From Algicola sagamiensis DSM 14643 (GTDB lineage: Bacteria; Pseudomonadota; Gammaproteobacteria; Enterobacterales; Alteromonadaceae): a DNA stretch of 64,000 nt. The number at the start of each line of letters is the position of its first letter. Position 1 is the stretch's first letter. The notes below the pieces were generated by a model. The model ran no database searches, was not told where the DNA came from, and saw only the letters and a program-made list of their open reading frames with translations. The position numbers and the translations under genes were made by a program. Below are positions 54,654-63,875 of this stretch, in pieces. The stretch lies in assembly GCF_000374485.1 (NCBI RefSeq), contig NZ_KB894506.1, forward strand, positions 1 through 64,000. The letters are read 5' to 3'.

Positions 54654-55186
54654 AATGTTACCGCTAATTCTTGTATAAAAGCCATGCACTTTCACTTCAA
54701 CAATGTCCACTATCCTGGTGTCATTGAGAAGTATGAGATAGTGCATACATTAACGGACTTAATATCTAATCTCATAGTCTGAAATGGAATAAGGCATTCT
54801 TCTTAGATTTAACCCACTACAGCTATGAAAAGTGATGAGAAAAATTTCATAAAAAGTTGTAATTAACCTGATGTTTCCATTTTTTTTCTATATAATGCTG
54901 CTCGCGAGTGTTCACTATAACGACGAAACCGTCATCCAAATGATGTCTGATACAAGGTATTCATCGAATATTGCTTCGCTCTTCACCGGATAACGAAGTT
55001 CATTCGTTCATGACTGTCCTGAGTTCACAAGCTGCGTGCTGATGTATGCTGAATCGGTGTTGGTTATCGGTATGCTATCCAGGCGATAGATGTATAGAGA
55101 CTTCACAAAGTGAAATGCAAGCATTGTCCCACCGGGTCTATGTAGTTACGGAAGTAACGGAATTCAATAAGAAAAATGGAGAAAAT
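54654..55186. other. Intergenic region between divergent TonB receptor and DUF805 gene
   Basis: About 530 bases. A TATAAT at 54891-54896 looks like a -10 element facing the DUF805 gene but has no good -35. GTTAC-GGAA-GTAAC near 55145 is a small hairpin about 30 bases before the start. A frame from 55046 merges into the DUF805 gene but has no family features before 55187. No known RNA recognised. Confidence 0.45.
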
Positions 55187-55717
55187 ATGGAAACAACTAA
55201 CCTTTATCAATCCCCTCAATCTGAGCTGGATCAATCATCTACCGAAGGTGGTTTTATTGACTTTAAAGTCTGGTGCTTTAAAGGTAGACTCAATCGATTA
55301 AGATATTTTATCTATAGTGCTTCATCTGGTTTTATACCTTATCTTTTAGCTGGTATGATCTATTTGTTGTTTAAAGCAGTTGTAGGTGAAGAAATTGCAG
55401 CACCAATTGCTGGACTCTCGTTAATTGTATTCTTTATCATTACGTTAGTGTTTACAATTTCATTGTTAATTCGACGTTTGCACGATCTTGATAAATCTGG
55501 CTGGATGGGACTTCTTGGGATCATTCCGCTTATCAATATTATATTCTTTCTGTATGTACTGTTTGCTCGCGGTGATACTGGTGCAAATCGGTATGGTCTG
55601 CCAGTACAGCCAAGCCCTAGCTGGCATAAATTTGCCGTTTTCGTTGTATTAGGTCTTATCATCCTGTCACAAGTTGCTATTAGTATGATGATGTCATCTT
55701 TAGGCTACGGTTACTAA
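55187..55717 (+). CDS. DUF805-family inner-membrane protein
   Basis: This 176-residue protein has the DUF805 opening (FKGRLNRLRYFIYS), four hydrophobic segments and the loop LIRRLHDLDKSGWMGLLG with DRxG-like charged turn, then RGDTGANRYG. The conserved start is ATG 55187. The family is YhaH/YhaI-like, function unknown. A hairpin (55731-55757) follows. Confidence 0.85.
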   Translation: METTNLYQSPQSELDQSSTEGGFIDFKVWCFKGRLNRLRYFIYSASSGFIPYLLAGMIYLLFKAVVGEEIAAPIAGLSLIVFFIITLVFTISLLIRRLHDLDKSGWMGLLGIIPLINIIFFLYVLFARGDTGANRYGLPVQPSPSWHKFAVFVVLGLIILSQVAISMMMSSLGYGY

Positions 55718-55730
55718 TCAATACGCTTAC

Positions 55731-55764
55731 CTCTTGGCCTCTTCTGTTGGCCAAGAGACTATTT
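55731..55764 (+). terminator. Probable terminator after DUF805 gene
   Basis: CTCTTGGCC (55731-55739), loop of 9, and GGCCAAGAG (55749-55757) form a perfect 9-bp stem, followed by ACTATTTCCC. The T-run is weak. Confidence 0.6.
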
Positions 55765-55990
55765 CCCTTCCTATTTTGTGAGTGATATCGCTCGAGTCAC
55801 TTTAAATAACTCAGTTTGTATGTTGACTTGAGGTAACATACTGATAGCAATGAAATAATGAGAGGAGAAAACAACCCTATGTAGTGATGAAATCAGCAAG
55901 TTTAAAGAGCTTTTTGGGTATCAGTTGAGTTGGCCTCAGTATAGAGAAGCCAGCGATAATACTGGCTTAACGAATTCCAACCTAAAGTAC

Positions 55991-57328
55991 TTATAGCAAT
56001 CCTGCGCGTTTCACTTCCAGATAAGAATTGATCACACTACTTGTTAGATTTTTTGCGGAACAATGGACGCAAATGACACCTTCTTGCTGAAAATGCCTGA
56101 GTTGGCGTTGCGTAACAAGATCGATTTTTTCTGCAACACTGTGGATCAGCGAGTCTTCGAAATTGAGCACATCTTGTTTTTTAGCGGTTTCAATCGCGGT
56201 ATCTTCAATATTGATAATTGCGACCAGATGCTTTTGTTTTAATAGATGAATTGCCGGACGTAAGTCCTCAAAATCCTCATCCTTGAGTGTTGTGACTAAT
56301 AGAACCAGTGCGCGTTTGGGGTGTTTTTCCATAAACTCTTGCGCCGCTACAAGATAATCAGATGCATAGGTGTCTGCGTAAAGATCGTAAAAGTGGTTTA
56401 GGACACGCGTTACATTCTGACTGCCTTTAATGTGAGGTAACCAACGTAATTGTTGGTTAAAACTCATGGAACTGAATACATCACCATTCTTAAGAGTGAT
56501 ATAAGACAACATAATGAGTGCATTCAAAGCATGATCAAAATGAGATAAGTCATCGTCTTTAATTCGCATTCGTTTCCCGGCATCAAGTAGGATTGCGATA
56601 TTCTGGTTTTTTTCTTCCTGATACTCTCTGGATATCAGTTTGCGTGTGCGACTCGATGCTTTCCAATCAACTTGCCTTAGGCTATCCCCTTGCCGGTATT
56701 CTCTTAATTGATGAAACTCCATCCCTTCACCACGACGATTAAACTTCTTCAAACCACTCATCGTAATATCCACAGAACCCTTTAAGCCGGACAAGTCAGA
56801 AATACGCTTAAAGTCTGGGAAGACTTTGATTTCAGTCATATTGTCGATGAACCAATTTGTTTCCCATAAGCCGAGTGGAGAGGAGATTCGCATTTCTGAC
56901 CCTAGGATTTGCTCTTCACCCCGTCGGTGCGGCTGGATGAGATATTCGATCGTTGTTGCCTGGTTTGAACCAAGTTCGACAGATCGAGGCATACCTTGGG
57001 TTTGTGTTGTTTCCGAGCAGTGTTCATCCAACATCATTTGCAGTGGTTTTCTGCCACGATTCTGTAATGTGAGTTTGACTGGGTGCCACTCAGTTACGGA
57101 AAGGTTATGAACCACTTCACGCTGGATGTCTACGGGCAACATTCTAAGCGATAATCGCCAGTCCCAAAAAAGACATAAAACAAATACTAGAACGAGCGTC
57201 CACCAGCTCGTTTGAGTAATATCAGGTGCTTCAATTCCAAATATAAATCGAATGAAAAATGCGAGCACACTCAATCCGATGAGCGTATAGAGTGCACGCT
57301 TTGATGGCCGAAAACGAAGGCGCTTCAT
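55991..57328 (-). CDS. DUF58-domain protein
   Basis: This 445-residue protein has two N-terminal membrane helices (residues ~14-55), a beta-rich middle region and the DUF58 core: YRQGDSLRQVDWKASSRTRKLISREYQ followed by a von Willebrand A-like segment (NIAILLDAGKRM). DUF58 proteins occur next to MoxR ATPases, as here. The start overlaps the moxR stop by 4 bases (ATGA). It is the last gene of the operon; MoxR-dependent assembly or membrane-stress functions are proposed for such operons. Confidence 0.9.
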   Translation of the reverse strand: MKRLRFRPSKRALYTLIGLSVLAFFIRFIFGIEAPDITQTSWWTLVLVFVLCLFWDWRLSLRMLPVDIQREVVHNLSVTEWHPVKLTLQNRGRKPLQMMLDEHCSETTQTQGMPRSVELGSNQATTIEYLIQPHRRGEEQILGSEMRISSPLGLWETNWFIDNMTEIKVFPDFKRISDLSGLKGSVDITMSGLKKFNRRGEGMEFHQLREYRQGDSLRQVDWKASSRTRKLISREYQEEKNQNIAILLDAGKRMRIKDDDLSHFDHALNALIMLSYITLKNGDVFSSMSFNQQLRWLPHIKGSQNVTRVLNHFYDLYADTYASDYLVAAQEFMEKHPKRALVLLVTTLKDEDFEDLRPAIHLLKQKHLVAIINIEDTAIETAKKQDVLNFEDSLIHSVAEKIDLVTQRQLRHFQQEGVICVHCSAKNLTSSVINSYLEVKRAGLL

Positions 57329-58554
57329 TTTCGTGGTGCCGGTATTTGTTCGATCAAGTCAGAAAGGACATCATATGGTGTCAATCCTTCGATTTCTCGC
57401 TCAGCGGATAAGATCATCCGGTGACCAATCACAGCACCTGCAACTTGTTTGATGTGATCCGGGATCACATAAGATAGGCCATCCAATAGTGCTTTTGATT
57501 TAGCTGCCTGGATCAGGAAAATACTGCCACGAACTCCTGCACCATGAACAACACCTGGCCACTCACGTGTTTTACGGACGATGTTTATGGCATATTGGAG
57601 TACTTCATCGTCAATCGTGATTTTTGAAGCGAGTTTTTGTAATGTTGTAATTTGTTCAGGGTTTGCGACTTGTTCCAAATCATCGAGATTGAAGCCGCTG
57701 GCTTTATCATTTGTGTTCAATTTTGTCAGGTACACTTCATCGTTCAGCGAAGGATACTCGATGAAAATCTTCATCATGAATCGATCCAACTCTGCTTCTG
57801 GAAGTGGGTAGGTCCCTTCATTATCCAATGGGTTCTGTGTCGCTAAGACCATAAAGGGCTCACTGAGGTGAATACTTTGCCCATCAATTGTGATTTGGTG
57901 CTCCTGCATGACCTCCAAAAGGGCTGACTGCGTTTTTGCTGGTGCGCGGTTGATTTCGTCTGCAAGCAAAAGGTTGGTAAATGCTGGGCCTTTTCGGAGT
58001 TGGAATTCCCCTGTTTTCATATCATAAAGTGAATGTCCTGTAACATCGGCTGGCATCAAATCCGGTGTAAATTGCACCCGGCTGAACTCGCCTGCAAAAC
58101 AACGAGACAATGCACGAACTAGTAACGTTTTTCCTAATCCTGGGACGCCTTCCAGTAAGACATGACCACCGCCAATCAGGCAAATCAGTACCTGATCGAC
58201 AATGATGTCTTGACCAATCAATGCACTGCTAATTTGTGAACGAATGGACTGGATGACCTCGCTCGCCTGAGATACTTGTTGCTCAATTGGGGCTGAATCG
58301 TTCATAAGCTGGATCCTTAAATCTTTTAAACCTCGAACCAACCGAAGAAAGCTGTCGCCACTCCCTTGTATTGGTTGTGTCATTAAATTATTGATATTGT
58401 TTGCTGAACGCTCTGTTTTCTCAGCGATCAGCGAAATCTTTTGCGCTTGTGTCAATGAAGAAAAGCCATCAACGTTATTTTCCATATGTTGCACGATTTG
58501 TGCTTTAAGCTGTATGAGCAAGTTTTCTTTTTGCTCAGCAACAGAAACACTCAT
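57325..58554 (-). CDS. MoxR-family AAA+ ATPase
   Basis: This 409-residue AAA+ protein has a ~90-residue N-terminal extension before the core. The core shows Walker A GVPGLGKT, Walker B LLADEINRAP, sensor 1 in LATQNPLDNEGTYPLPEAELDRF, and the C-terminal lid. MoxR ATPases act as chaperone-like factors for VWA proteins. It overlaps both neighbours by 4 bases, so expression is tightly coupled with DUF58 and DUF4350 proteins. Confidence 0.93.
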   Translation of the reverse strand: MSVSVAEQKENLLIQLKAQIVQHMENNVDGFSSLTQAQKISLIAEKTERSANNINNLMTQPIQGSGDSFLRLVRGLKDLRIQLMNDSAPIEQQVSQASEVIQSIRSQISSALIGQDIIVDQVLICLIGGGHVLLEGVPGLGKTLLVRALSRCFAGEFSRVQFTPDLMPADVTGHSLYDMKTGEFQLRKGPAFTNLLLADEINRAPAKTQSALLEVMQEHQITIDGQSIHLSEPFMVLATQNPLDNEGTYPLPEAELDRFMMKIFIEYPSLNDEVYLTKLNTNDKASGFNLDDLEQVANPEQITTLQKLASKITIDDEVLQYAINIVRKTREWPGVVHGAGVRGSIFLIQAAKSKALLDGLSYVIPDHIKQVAGAVIGHRMILSAEREIEGLTPYDVLSDLIEQIPAPRK

Positions 58555-59750
58555 AATTGTCGTTTTAACTCCTGTAATCCGCGAACGATTTGTGCAAACT
58601 TCATTTCACTTCGATGATGGGAAGTTTGAAACAAGTCAGCGATTGCTGACTGGGGCAGTTTGGATATATCAGCCATTAAAGAAACCTGTTTTTGTGATTC
58701 CATTTGGCGAAAGTGAATATATCGCTTTTGCATCATCACCATGATTTCGTCCCGCAGGTTCTGGACGAGTTCTTTTTCTTGCTTATGTTTCCAGTAATAG
58801 TTACCTGATGTGAGCAGGTGTTCAGAAAATCGGCTCACTTCTAAATGCTCTCTAGTCTTCAGTGCGCCCATTCTGCTCATGAGATGCCAGAGAAAGAAAA
58901 CCAGAAAGAAGCAAGCCGTAAATGTTAGTGCAGGAGACCAAGTAAGTATCAATGTGAGCCAGTGTGGCTTATAAGGAGTATCATAAAGATAAACTATTGA
59001 TTGTGTTCCAATTAAATGCAGAAATAAATGCGCACTATGTGTATGCGAGTTTGTACCATCTTGATGAGACAAACTTGTATTTTCCCAGATATTGAGGCCA
59101 GTCAGTACCGAAACTGTTCCATCGCCATATTTAAATTGTCCGAATGTTGTTCCGTAAGCATTGCCAGCAGTATAGTTAAACTCGCCGGAAGTGAGAGAAA
59201 ACTGAGCATTTACGGGTAAGTGGATTCGGAAAAATTTCTCCTCATTGTAGTAAACGATCGTGTCTCTTTGACTGACTTCTTCTGGCCAGTTATCTTTTTC
59301 ATGGTCATCATCGGCATAGGGGTCAAAAGGTTGAACTTCCAGACTTAACTTATTGAGAAGTGCAGGGTATCGTCCTCGGGTATCCACTTCGCGAACGCTC
59401 GGTGCAATGATGAGGTTACCGCCTTTTGCTAGCCATTTTAAAATATCGCCTGTTCGCTGTTCATCGATTAACCAAATTCCCTGGCCGATGATTAAGGTAT
59501 TTGCTTGACTTAGTTGATCTTTAGCAAAAAATGTATCGAGATCATCGCTCGATTTTAGATGAGTCAACGTTCCACCATAGTGTTGAGTTAGCTTTTGTGC
59601 AGCTAAAAACTTATTTCGATAAGCTTCGATAGAAAAACCGGCGTCGACTTCTTTTTCCTGGACTTCAAAGTTTTGATAGACCCAAAAGCTTCCCCAGGAG
59701 CATAGCAAAATCAAAATAAAGGTGATGACGTATTTGAAATAATTACTCAT
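58551..59750 (-). CDS. DUF4350-domain membrane protein
   Basis: This 399-residue protein has an N-terminal membrane anchor (ITFILILLCSWGSFWVYQ), a ~230-residue extracytoplasmic domain with LIIGQGIWLIDEQRTGDILKWLAKGG (the DUF4350/GATase-like pattern), a second helix near 292-315 (WSPALTFTACFFLVFFLWHL) and a cytoplasmic helical tail. ATG 59750 is chosen because the upstream extension to 59840 reads into the preceding gene. It overlaps that gene by 8 bases. Confidence 0.8.
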   Translation of the reverse strand: MSNYFKYVITFILILLCSWGSFWVYQNFEVQEKEVDAGFSIEAYRNKFLAAQKLTQHYGGTLTHLKSSDDLDTFFAKDQLSQANTLIIGQGIWLIDEQRTGDILKWLAKGGNLIIAPSVREVDTRGRYPALLNKLSLEVQPFDPYADDDHEKDNWPEEVSQRDTIVYYNEEKFFRIHLPVNAQFSLTSGEFNYTAGNAYGTTFGQFKYGDGTVSVLTGLNIWENTSLSHQDGTNSHTHSAHLFLHLIGTQSIVYLYDTPYKPHWLTLILTWSPALTFTACFFLVFFLWHLMSRMGALKTREHLEVSRFSEHLLTSGNYYWKHKQEKELVQNLRDEIMVMMQKRYIHFRQMESQKQVSLMADISKLPQSAIADLFQTSHHRSEMKFAQIVRGLQELKRQL

Positions 59751-61311
59751 GTGGCGCAGATTCCTTTTGCTGGAGTGCCAACCAGAAACTCGAAGCAGAA
59801 CGGACTTCTTCAGGCTGAATTGCTTGATGTCCCCAAGCAAGTTGGATCCACAAGTGAATTAACTTCGCAAAAGCTTGATGAAGCTCAGTTGGGGCATGTT
59901 TTGCGACCTCAGCAATACACTCCCGCTCTGTCATTGATGCCTTAAAGGTCGCTAATTCTTGGTTTTGAATGTAAAGCAAAGATATACGCAATAAAAGTGA
60001 TAATGCCTGGCGAATTTCACCGCGCAACAACATCTCTTCCATAGCCTGTCGGGGGCTTTCTGGTAAGGGGTCATCGGTGATTTCTTTCACAAAATCAGGT
60101 GTGATTGAACGAACTTTTTTCGTCGGAGTCAACTGAGCAGCTACTTCTGCAAGTTGATCTCGATACTTGTGCGCGATAAACAAAATGAGGAAAATGAATC
60201 CCCCCCAAAGGCATACTTCAATGATCCATGCATAACTGGACTTCATGGTTAAGTCGAGGAGACTCTTGAGCCACTCCGGTGCATCGGAGTTACTTGTATT
60301 ACTTTTGTCGGATTTACCAATATAAGCAATCGTTTTGGTCGCTTTTTTATTGCTGAAAGGTTTGTTTTGATAAATTGTTTGGAGTGTTTCATCCAATTTC
60401 AATCTATCTTCTTCAACGCTCATGTCGTAATTGGTTTCAACCTGTTCCCGGTCTGATGCATGTGCAGGATCAGAGAATGGTCCAAACGTGAGTAACGCAA
60501 TCATTAGGACAGTCACAATTGATGATGATGGCTTCGATGCAATTTTGGACTTGGTTAAGTGGGAAGATTGCTCAGCACGTTGAGCGAGCTTCCGAAAGAT
60601 AAGCTCGATATCCCAGCCTTCTAGGATCGCACGCCGATTGAGGTAGGCAGCAAATCCTCCTGCGACGTAAAATGGTGCGACGAGAGAGATGACAAGGAGA
60701 TAACAGATGTTATACAAGATGGTTGCAATATCATCTGAATCCCCAAATGTTTCAAGATGAAAGATATCAATGATACTCGTCCCAATCGGAAGCATCCAAA
60801 TAAGAAATATGATGACGCCGAGCAACAAAAAACCTTCCAAATGAACGCATACAATCGTCCACCAAGAGCTATGATTATCTGCTCGACTATGAAGAACTCG
60901 GATCCGCTCTCTTCTTGCCTTTCCTCTCAATCCTTCAAGCTGTGCGACAGGGGTGTTATACGAACGCCAAAGTGAAAAGCGCAACCATGTAATACTGGAC
61001 AGCCATAGTGGTTTGATTTGACTTGGGATTGCAGTAAGTGTTTCTTTAAGCGTCGGTGCTGCACCAAATACAGCACGGCTTAAAATGAACAGCAATGGCC
61101 TTTCAAGCCAAGGTTTCAGAAGCCAGATGATACCCACTGCAATGGATGTGCTTTGGGTGATGATGGAGATGAACAGGAAAAGTATGCCACCAGGGATCAG
61201 CCAAGCAAGATATAATAACCACCACCAGCGAATGGCCATTCGACATCCCATATCGAAGGCTTGCCATGGGTTTTTGGGGCGAAGGGCAATTTGGACATTA
61301 TTGAGATCCAT
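59743..61311 (-). CDS. DUF4129-domain membrane protein
   Basis: This 522-residue protein has about six hydrophobic segments and a C-terminal DUF4129 domain with PRQAMEEMLLRGEIRQALSLL, LYIQNQELATFKASMTERECI and a final WIQLAWGHQAI. ATG 61311 is preferred (MDLNNVQIALRPKNPWQAFD); it overlaps the SpoIIM-like gene by 14 bases. DUF4129 is the standard partner of DUF4350 and MoxR in this operon type. Function unknown. Confidence 0.82.
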   Translation of the reverse strand: MDLNNVQIALRPKNPWQAFDMGCRMAIRWWWLLYLAWLIPGGILFLFISIITQSTSIAVGIIWLLKPWLERPLLFILSRAVFGAAPTLKETLTAIPSQIKPLWLSSITWLRFSLWRSYNTPVAQLEGLRGKARRERIRVLHSRADNHSSWWTIVCVHLEGFLLLGVIIFLIWMLPIGTSIIDIFHLETFGDSDDIATILYNICYLLVISLVAPFYVAGGFAAYLNRRAILEGWDIELIFRKLAQRAEQSSHLTKSKIASKPSSSIVTVLMIALLTFGPFSDPAHASDREQVETNYDMSVEEDRLKLDETLQTIYQNKPFSNKKATKTIAYIGKSDKSNTSNSDAPEWLKSLLDLTMKSSYAWIIEVCLWGGFIFLILFIAHKYRDQLAEVAAQLTPTKKVRSITPDFVKEITDDPLPESPRQAMEEMLLRGEIRQALSLLLRISLLYIQNQELATFKASMTERECIAEVAKHAPTELHQAFAKLIHLWIQLAWGHQAIQPEEVRSASSFWLALQQKESAPHE

Positions 61312-62269
61312 GACGCCCTCCAAAATAGAAGTAGCTATAGACACTCACCCAGCAAGCACTGCCAACAATATATTTGAGGTAATTTGGGACAGTCATACTG
61401 GATGACCAAAATGCTTCAATAAATGCAGCCAACACAAGGAAGAGAAAGGCCCCTAGAAGCAAAGGATAAACTTCTCGAGCAGCCAGCATAATTGCTTCTC
61501 CTCTGCGGTATGACCCTGGGTGAATGAGTCGAGCGCCGACTTTGATGCCAGCAGCGGCGGATAAGACAATTGCTGTTAGCTCTACAGAGCCGTGTGTGAT
61601 CACGAAGGTAAAGAATGTATCATTAAATCCCACATTCATAATATGTGCAGAAACAGCACCGAAGTAGAAACCATTAAAAATGAGATAGAACAACGCACCG
61701 ATACAGAAGACTAATCCACCAACAAAAGTTTGAAATGCAAGGCTAATATTATTTAGGATATAGAATCCAAACATATAAAAGTCGCTATCAGATGCACGTT
61801 CTTCATGGCGGCCAAAGTGTTCGGACTCGGGATTGTACATTGATTCAAGTCCATTCACCTGGCTCGCAGACATAATGTAATATATGAAGTCAGGGTCGAT
61901 CAGTGTTCCAACAAAAGCAAACAATGCAAACCCATAAAATAAGACGTGCGCCCAAACAACCCAGGATAAATTGTCACGTACCCCTTGAGGAAAGGTATAA
62001 CGAATAAAACGATAGAGAGAATACCAGAATCTGGTTTTCGGTTTGTATAGATGCTTTTGACCATCCAGAACCAATTGATTGAGTCTATCAATCAAATGTG
62101 GGGTATAGTTTCGGCTTTTCGCGATCGCTAAATCGTGGCAGATTTGACGATATAGATGTGGAAAGTCATAGTCTTTATGAAAATCACTCCCAAGAGAGAT
62201 GGATTGAATCGAGTTCTCAAAAACTTCCCATTGTTTTTCTCGAAGAAAGATAAACTGCTCTTGTTTCAT
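61298..62269 (-). CDS. SpoIIM-family (stage II sporulation protein M-like) membrane protein
   Basis: This 323-residue protein has a ~95-residue soluble N-terminus and about five membrane segments. Typical SpoIIM-family elements are NISLAFQTFVGGLVFCIGALF and FVITHGSVELTAIVLSAAAG. The family also occurs widely in non-sporulating bacteria within MoxR operons, so no sporulation role is implied. It lies 2 bases after the RDD gene. Confidence 0.88.
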   Translation of the reverse strand: MKQEQFIFLREKQWEVFENSIQSISLGSDFHKDYDFPHLYRQICHDLAIAKSRNYTPHLIDRLNQLVLDGQKHLYKPKTRFWYSLYRFIRYTFPQGVRDNLSWVVWAHVLFYGFALFAFVGTLIDPDFIYYIMSASQVNGLESMYNPESEHFGRHEERASDSDFYMFGFYILNNISLAFQTFVGGLVFCIGALFYLIFNGFYFGAVSAHIMNVGFNDTFFTFVITHGSVELTAIVLSAAAGIKVGARLIHPGSYRRGEAIMLAAREVYPLLLGAFLFLVLAAFIEAFWSSSMTVPNYLKYIVGSACWVSVYSYFYFGGRHGSQ

Positions 62270-62271
62270 GG

Positions 62272-62958
62272 TTATTCCTTTCCGACGAGCCTGTTTGCAA
62301 TTTGATATAGACGATGGACGGCGTGTTTGCCTTGACTATCAATGACGGGTGTCAGCATATTTGCGAGTTCTTCTTTTCTGTCATCAGAAAACTCATCTTT
62401 CCGATGTTGAAAAGCGATAATTGCTTCCTGCTCTTCACTGGTCAGTGGGATTTTTGAGCTATAGCCGCCTTTCACCTCACCATCGTCTGTGTCTACGAGC
62501 TTTTCGTCATATACGACTTGTGTACCCGCAACCCAATCACCAATTCGCTTAAAGCGTCGGTTTGTAACCATTGAGATAAATCCGGCAGTATAAAAACATG
62601 GTAGGAAATCAATCGTACGGAACAAGTTTCTTAAAAGAGAACCAGAGAAGGAGATTGGTAGTCCATTGTCGTAGACAACTTTCAGCCGAAATACTTTTTT
62701 ACCAGGTGTTGCGCCATTCGAAAAAACCTCGAATAGAACAGGGTAGAACCATTCGACAACAAACAAAGTAATCAGGATCAACCCTTGCCCCATCACACCA
62801 AATAATGAAAAGAGGGTAGATGCAGCAAAAATGATCCCAATGCGGATGAGAATATCAATTGTGAATGCCAAAGTTCTGGCTGCAATACCAGCAGGGTAGA
62901 TAGCCAGCGTGATCCCTTCTGGTGTTTCATGTTCGATTTGTGTATCAAGTATTTTCAT
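62272..62958 (-). CDS. RDD-family membrane protein
   Basis: This 228-residue protein has the RDD domain: IAARTLAFTIDILIR in helix 1 (the R and D residues of the family name), a second hydrophobic helix, and TPGKKVFRLKVV. It is the first gene of the six-gene operon RDD, SpoIIM, DUF4129, DUF4350, MoxR, DUF58. Suggested roles of RDD proteins include ion transport; not testable here. Confidence 0.9.
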   Translation of the reverse strand: MKILDTQIEHETPEGITLAIYPAGIAARTLAFTIDILIRIGIIFAASTLFSLFGVMGQGLILITLFVVEWFYPVLFEVFSNGATPGKKVFRLKVVYDNGLPISFSGSLLRNLFRTIDFLPCFYTAGFISMVTNRRFKRIGDWVAGTQVVYDEKLVDTDDGEVKGGYSSKIPLTSEEQEAIIAFQHRKDEFSDDRKEELANMLTPVIDSQGKHAVHRLYQIANRLVGKE

Positions 62959-63212
62959 GCTGATGTTCTTTTACGACAAGACCAGAACCACATCAATGAG
63001 AGGGTGGGTGATAGTCCTTTATAATTAAGCCTCACATTATCAACGAATTAATGACGATTAACAAGCTGCAACAAGACCAGAGCGATAGTTCAAAACAAAT
63101 TTCTCTGACAATGCTTACTTTTTTATGTTGATATTCTGTATGTCGTTGTTCAAAGGTTATTCCTATTTGTCATGGTTGATGAGAAATAAAATAGACCTTG
63201 AAGGCAACGGTA

Positions 63213-63512
63213 CTATTCATCATGGATCAAGGCTGCGGAATATTCCAACCATGACTCCATTAGTTGCTTGAGATGGAGTTGATAATCTGTATCTGTATTT
63301 CTTTCTGCTTGTTCCAGTCCATGATTTGAAATTTGGCTGATGATCACGGTCAAGTCCTCTTGAGATAAGGGGAGGGAAGTGACTAATTGTTCATGGTCAT
63401 CAAATTGTGCCAGTGTTTTTTGGTTTCTAATTATCAACGCGAGAGCAGGCTCTTGCTGGCGAAGAACTTGAAATGTCTCATCCATCATATTTCGTGTTAA
63501 TTTATATGTCAC
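63213..63512 (-). CDS. Small hypothetical protein
   Basis: This 99-residue, acidic and largely helical protein (MTYKLTRNMMDETFQVLRQQEPALALIIRN in outline) has no motif I recognise, no signal peptide and no membrane helix. Codon usage looks normal for the window. It stands alone between the RDD operon and the gene at 63876. Being a real gene is supported only by its length and composition. Confidence 0.5.
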   Translation of the reverse strand: MTYKLTRNMMDETFQVLRQQEPALALIIRNQKTLAQFDDHEQLVTSLPLSQEDLTVIISQISNHGLEQAERNTDTDYQLHLKQLMESWLEYSAALIHDE

Positions 63513-63797
63513 AACACTTCCCTATTTCCCATCATTTACCTAACCAAAAGTATAATACGATTTATTGAGTCATAAAGAATGACGTCCCCGTTTTTTAAAC
63601 TTTTTGCTTTTCGAATTTACCTTTCTAACGTGATGAAATTTATCAAGTAAATGCTGATTTTTTTGGTTCTATTTTAAAAACAGATGGAAAAAATAGGAAA
63701 AAAGGATTATATTTGAATTGCTGTCGTGTTGCTCACATGGAAACTGATCGACAAGGTCTTTGGATACAAGATGTATGAGAAGTGATCAGTTTGTCCG
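63513..63797. other. AT-rich intergenic region
   Basis: Holds the presumed promoter for the gene at 63876 and the start region of the minus-strand hypothetical gene. No small frame or repeat was recognised. Confidence 0.45.
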
Positions 63798-63860
63798 AGC
63801 GGAACCGCTAGCCTTTCGCTGAGAAAGTAAGGGAACCTGAGAATATTTGTTCATTGGTTC
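63798..63860 (+). promoter_or_regulatory. Possible structured RNA leader before the gene at 63876
   Basis: Three short pairings follow one another: AGCGG-AA-CCGCT (63798-63809), CTTTC-GCTGA-GAAAG (63813-63827), and GAACC (63833-63837) with GGTTC (63856-63860). The segments CTGAGA and GAACCTGA recall pieces of the TPP riboswitch core, but its remaining conserved parts are absent. It ends 15 bases before the start codon. Confidence 0.3.
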
Positions 63861-63875
63861 TAGATTGGAGCGTCT

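Noticed and set aside
54891-54896. TATAAT as promoter of the DUF805 gene
   Set aside because: No acceptable -35 element at 16-18 bases; it is also almost 300 bases from the start codon.
55880-55993. Possible remnant reading frame with LFGYQLSWPQYREASDN
   Set aside because: Short, without start codon or family match; could be a decayed gene but cannot be supported.
63813-63845. Similarity to the TPP riboswitch core (CTGAGA, GAACCTGA)
   Set aside because: The other conserved TPP elements (the ACCC junction, and TCTGGATAATACCAGCG-like arm) are absent, and the downstream fragment does not look like a thiamine gene. Kept only as an unclassified leader.
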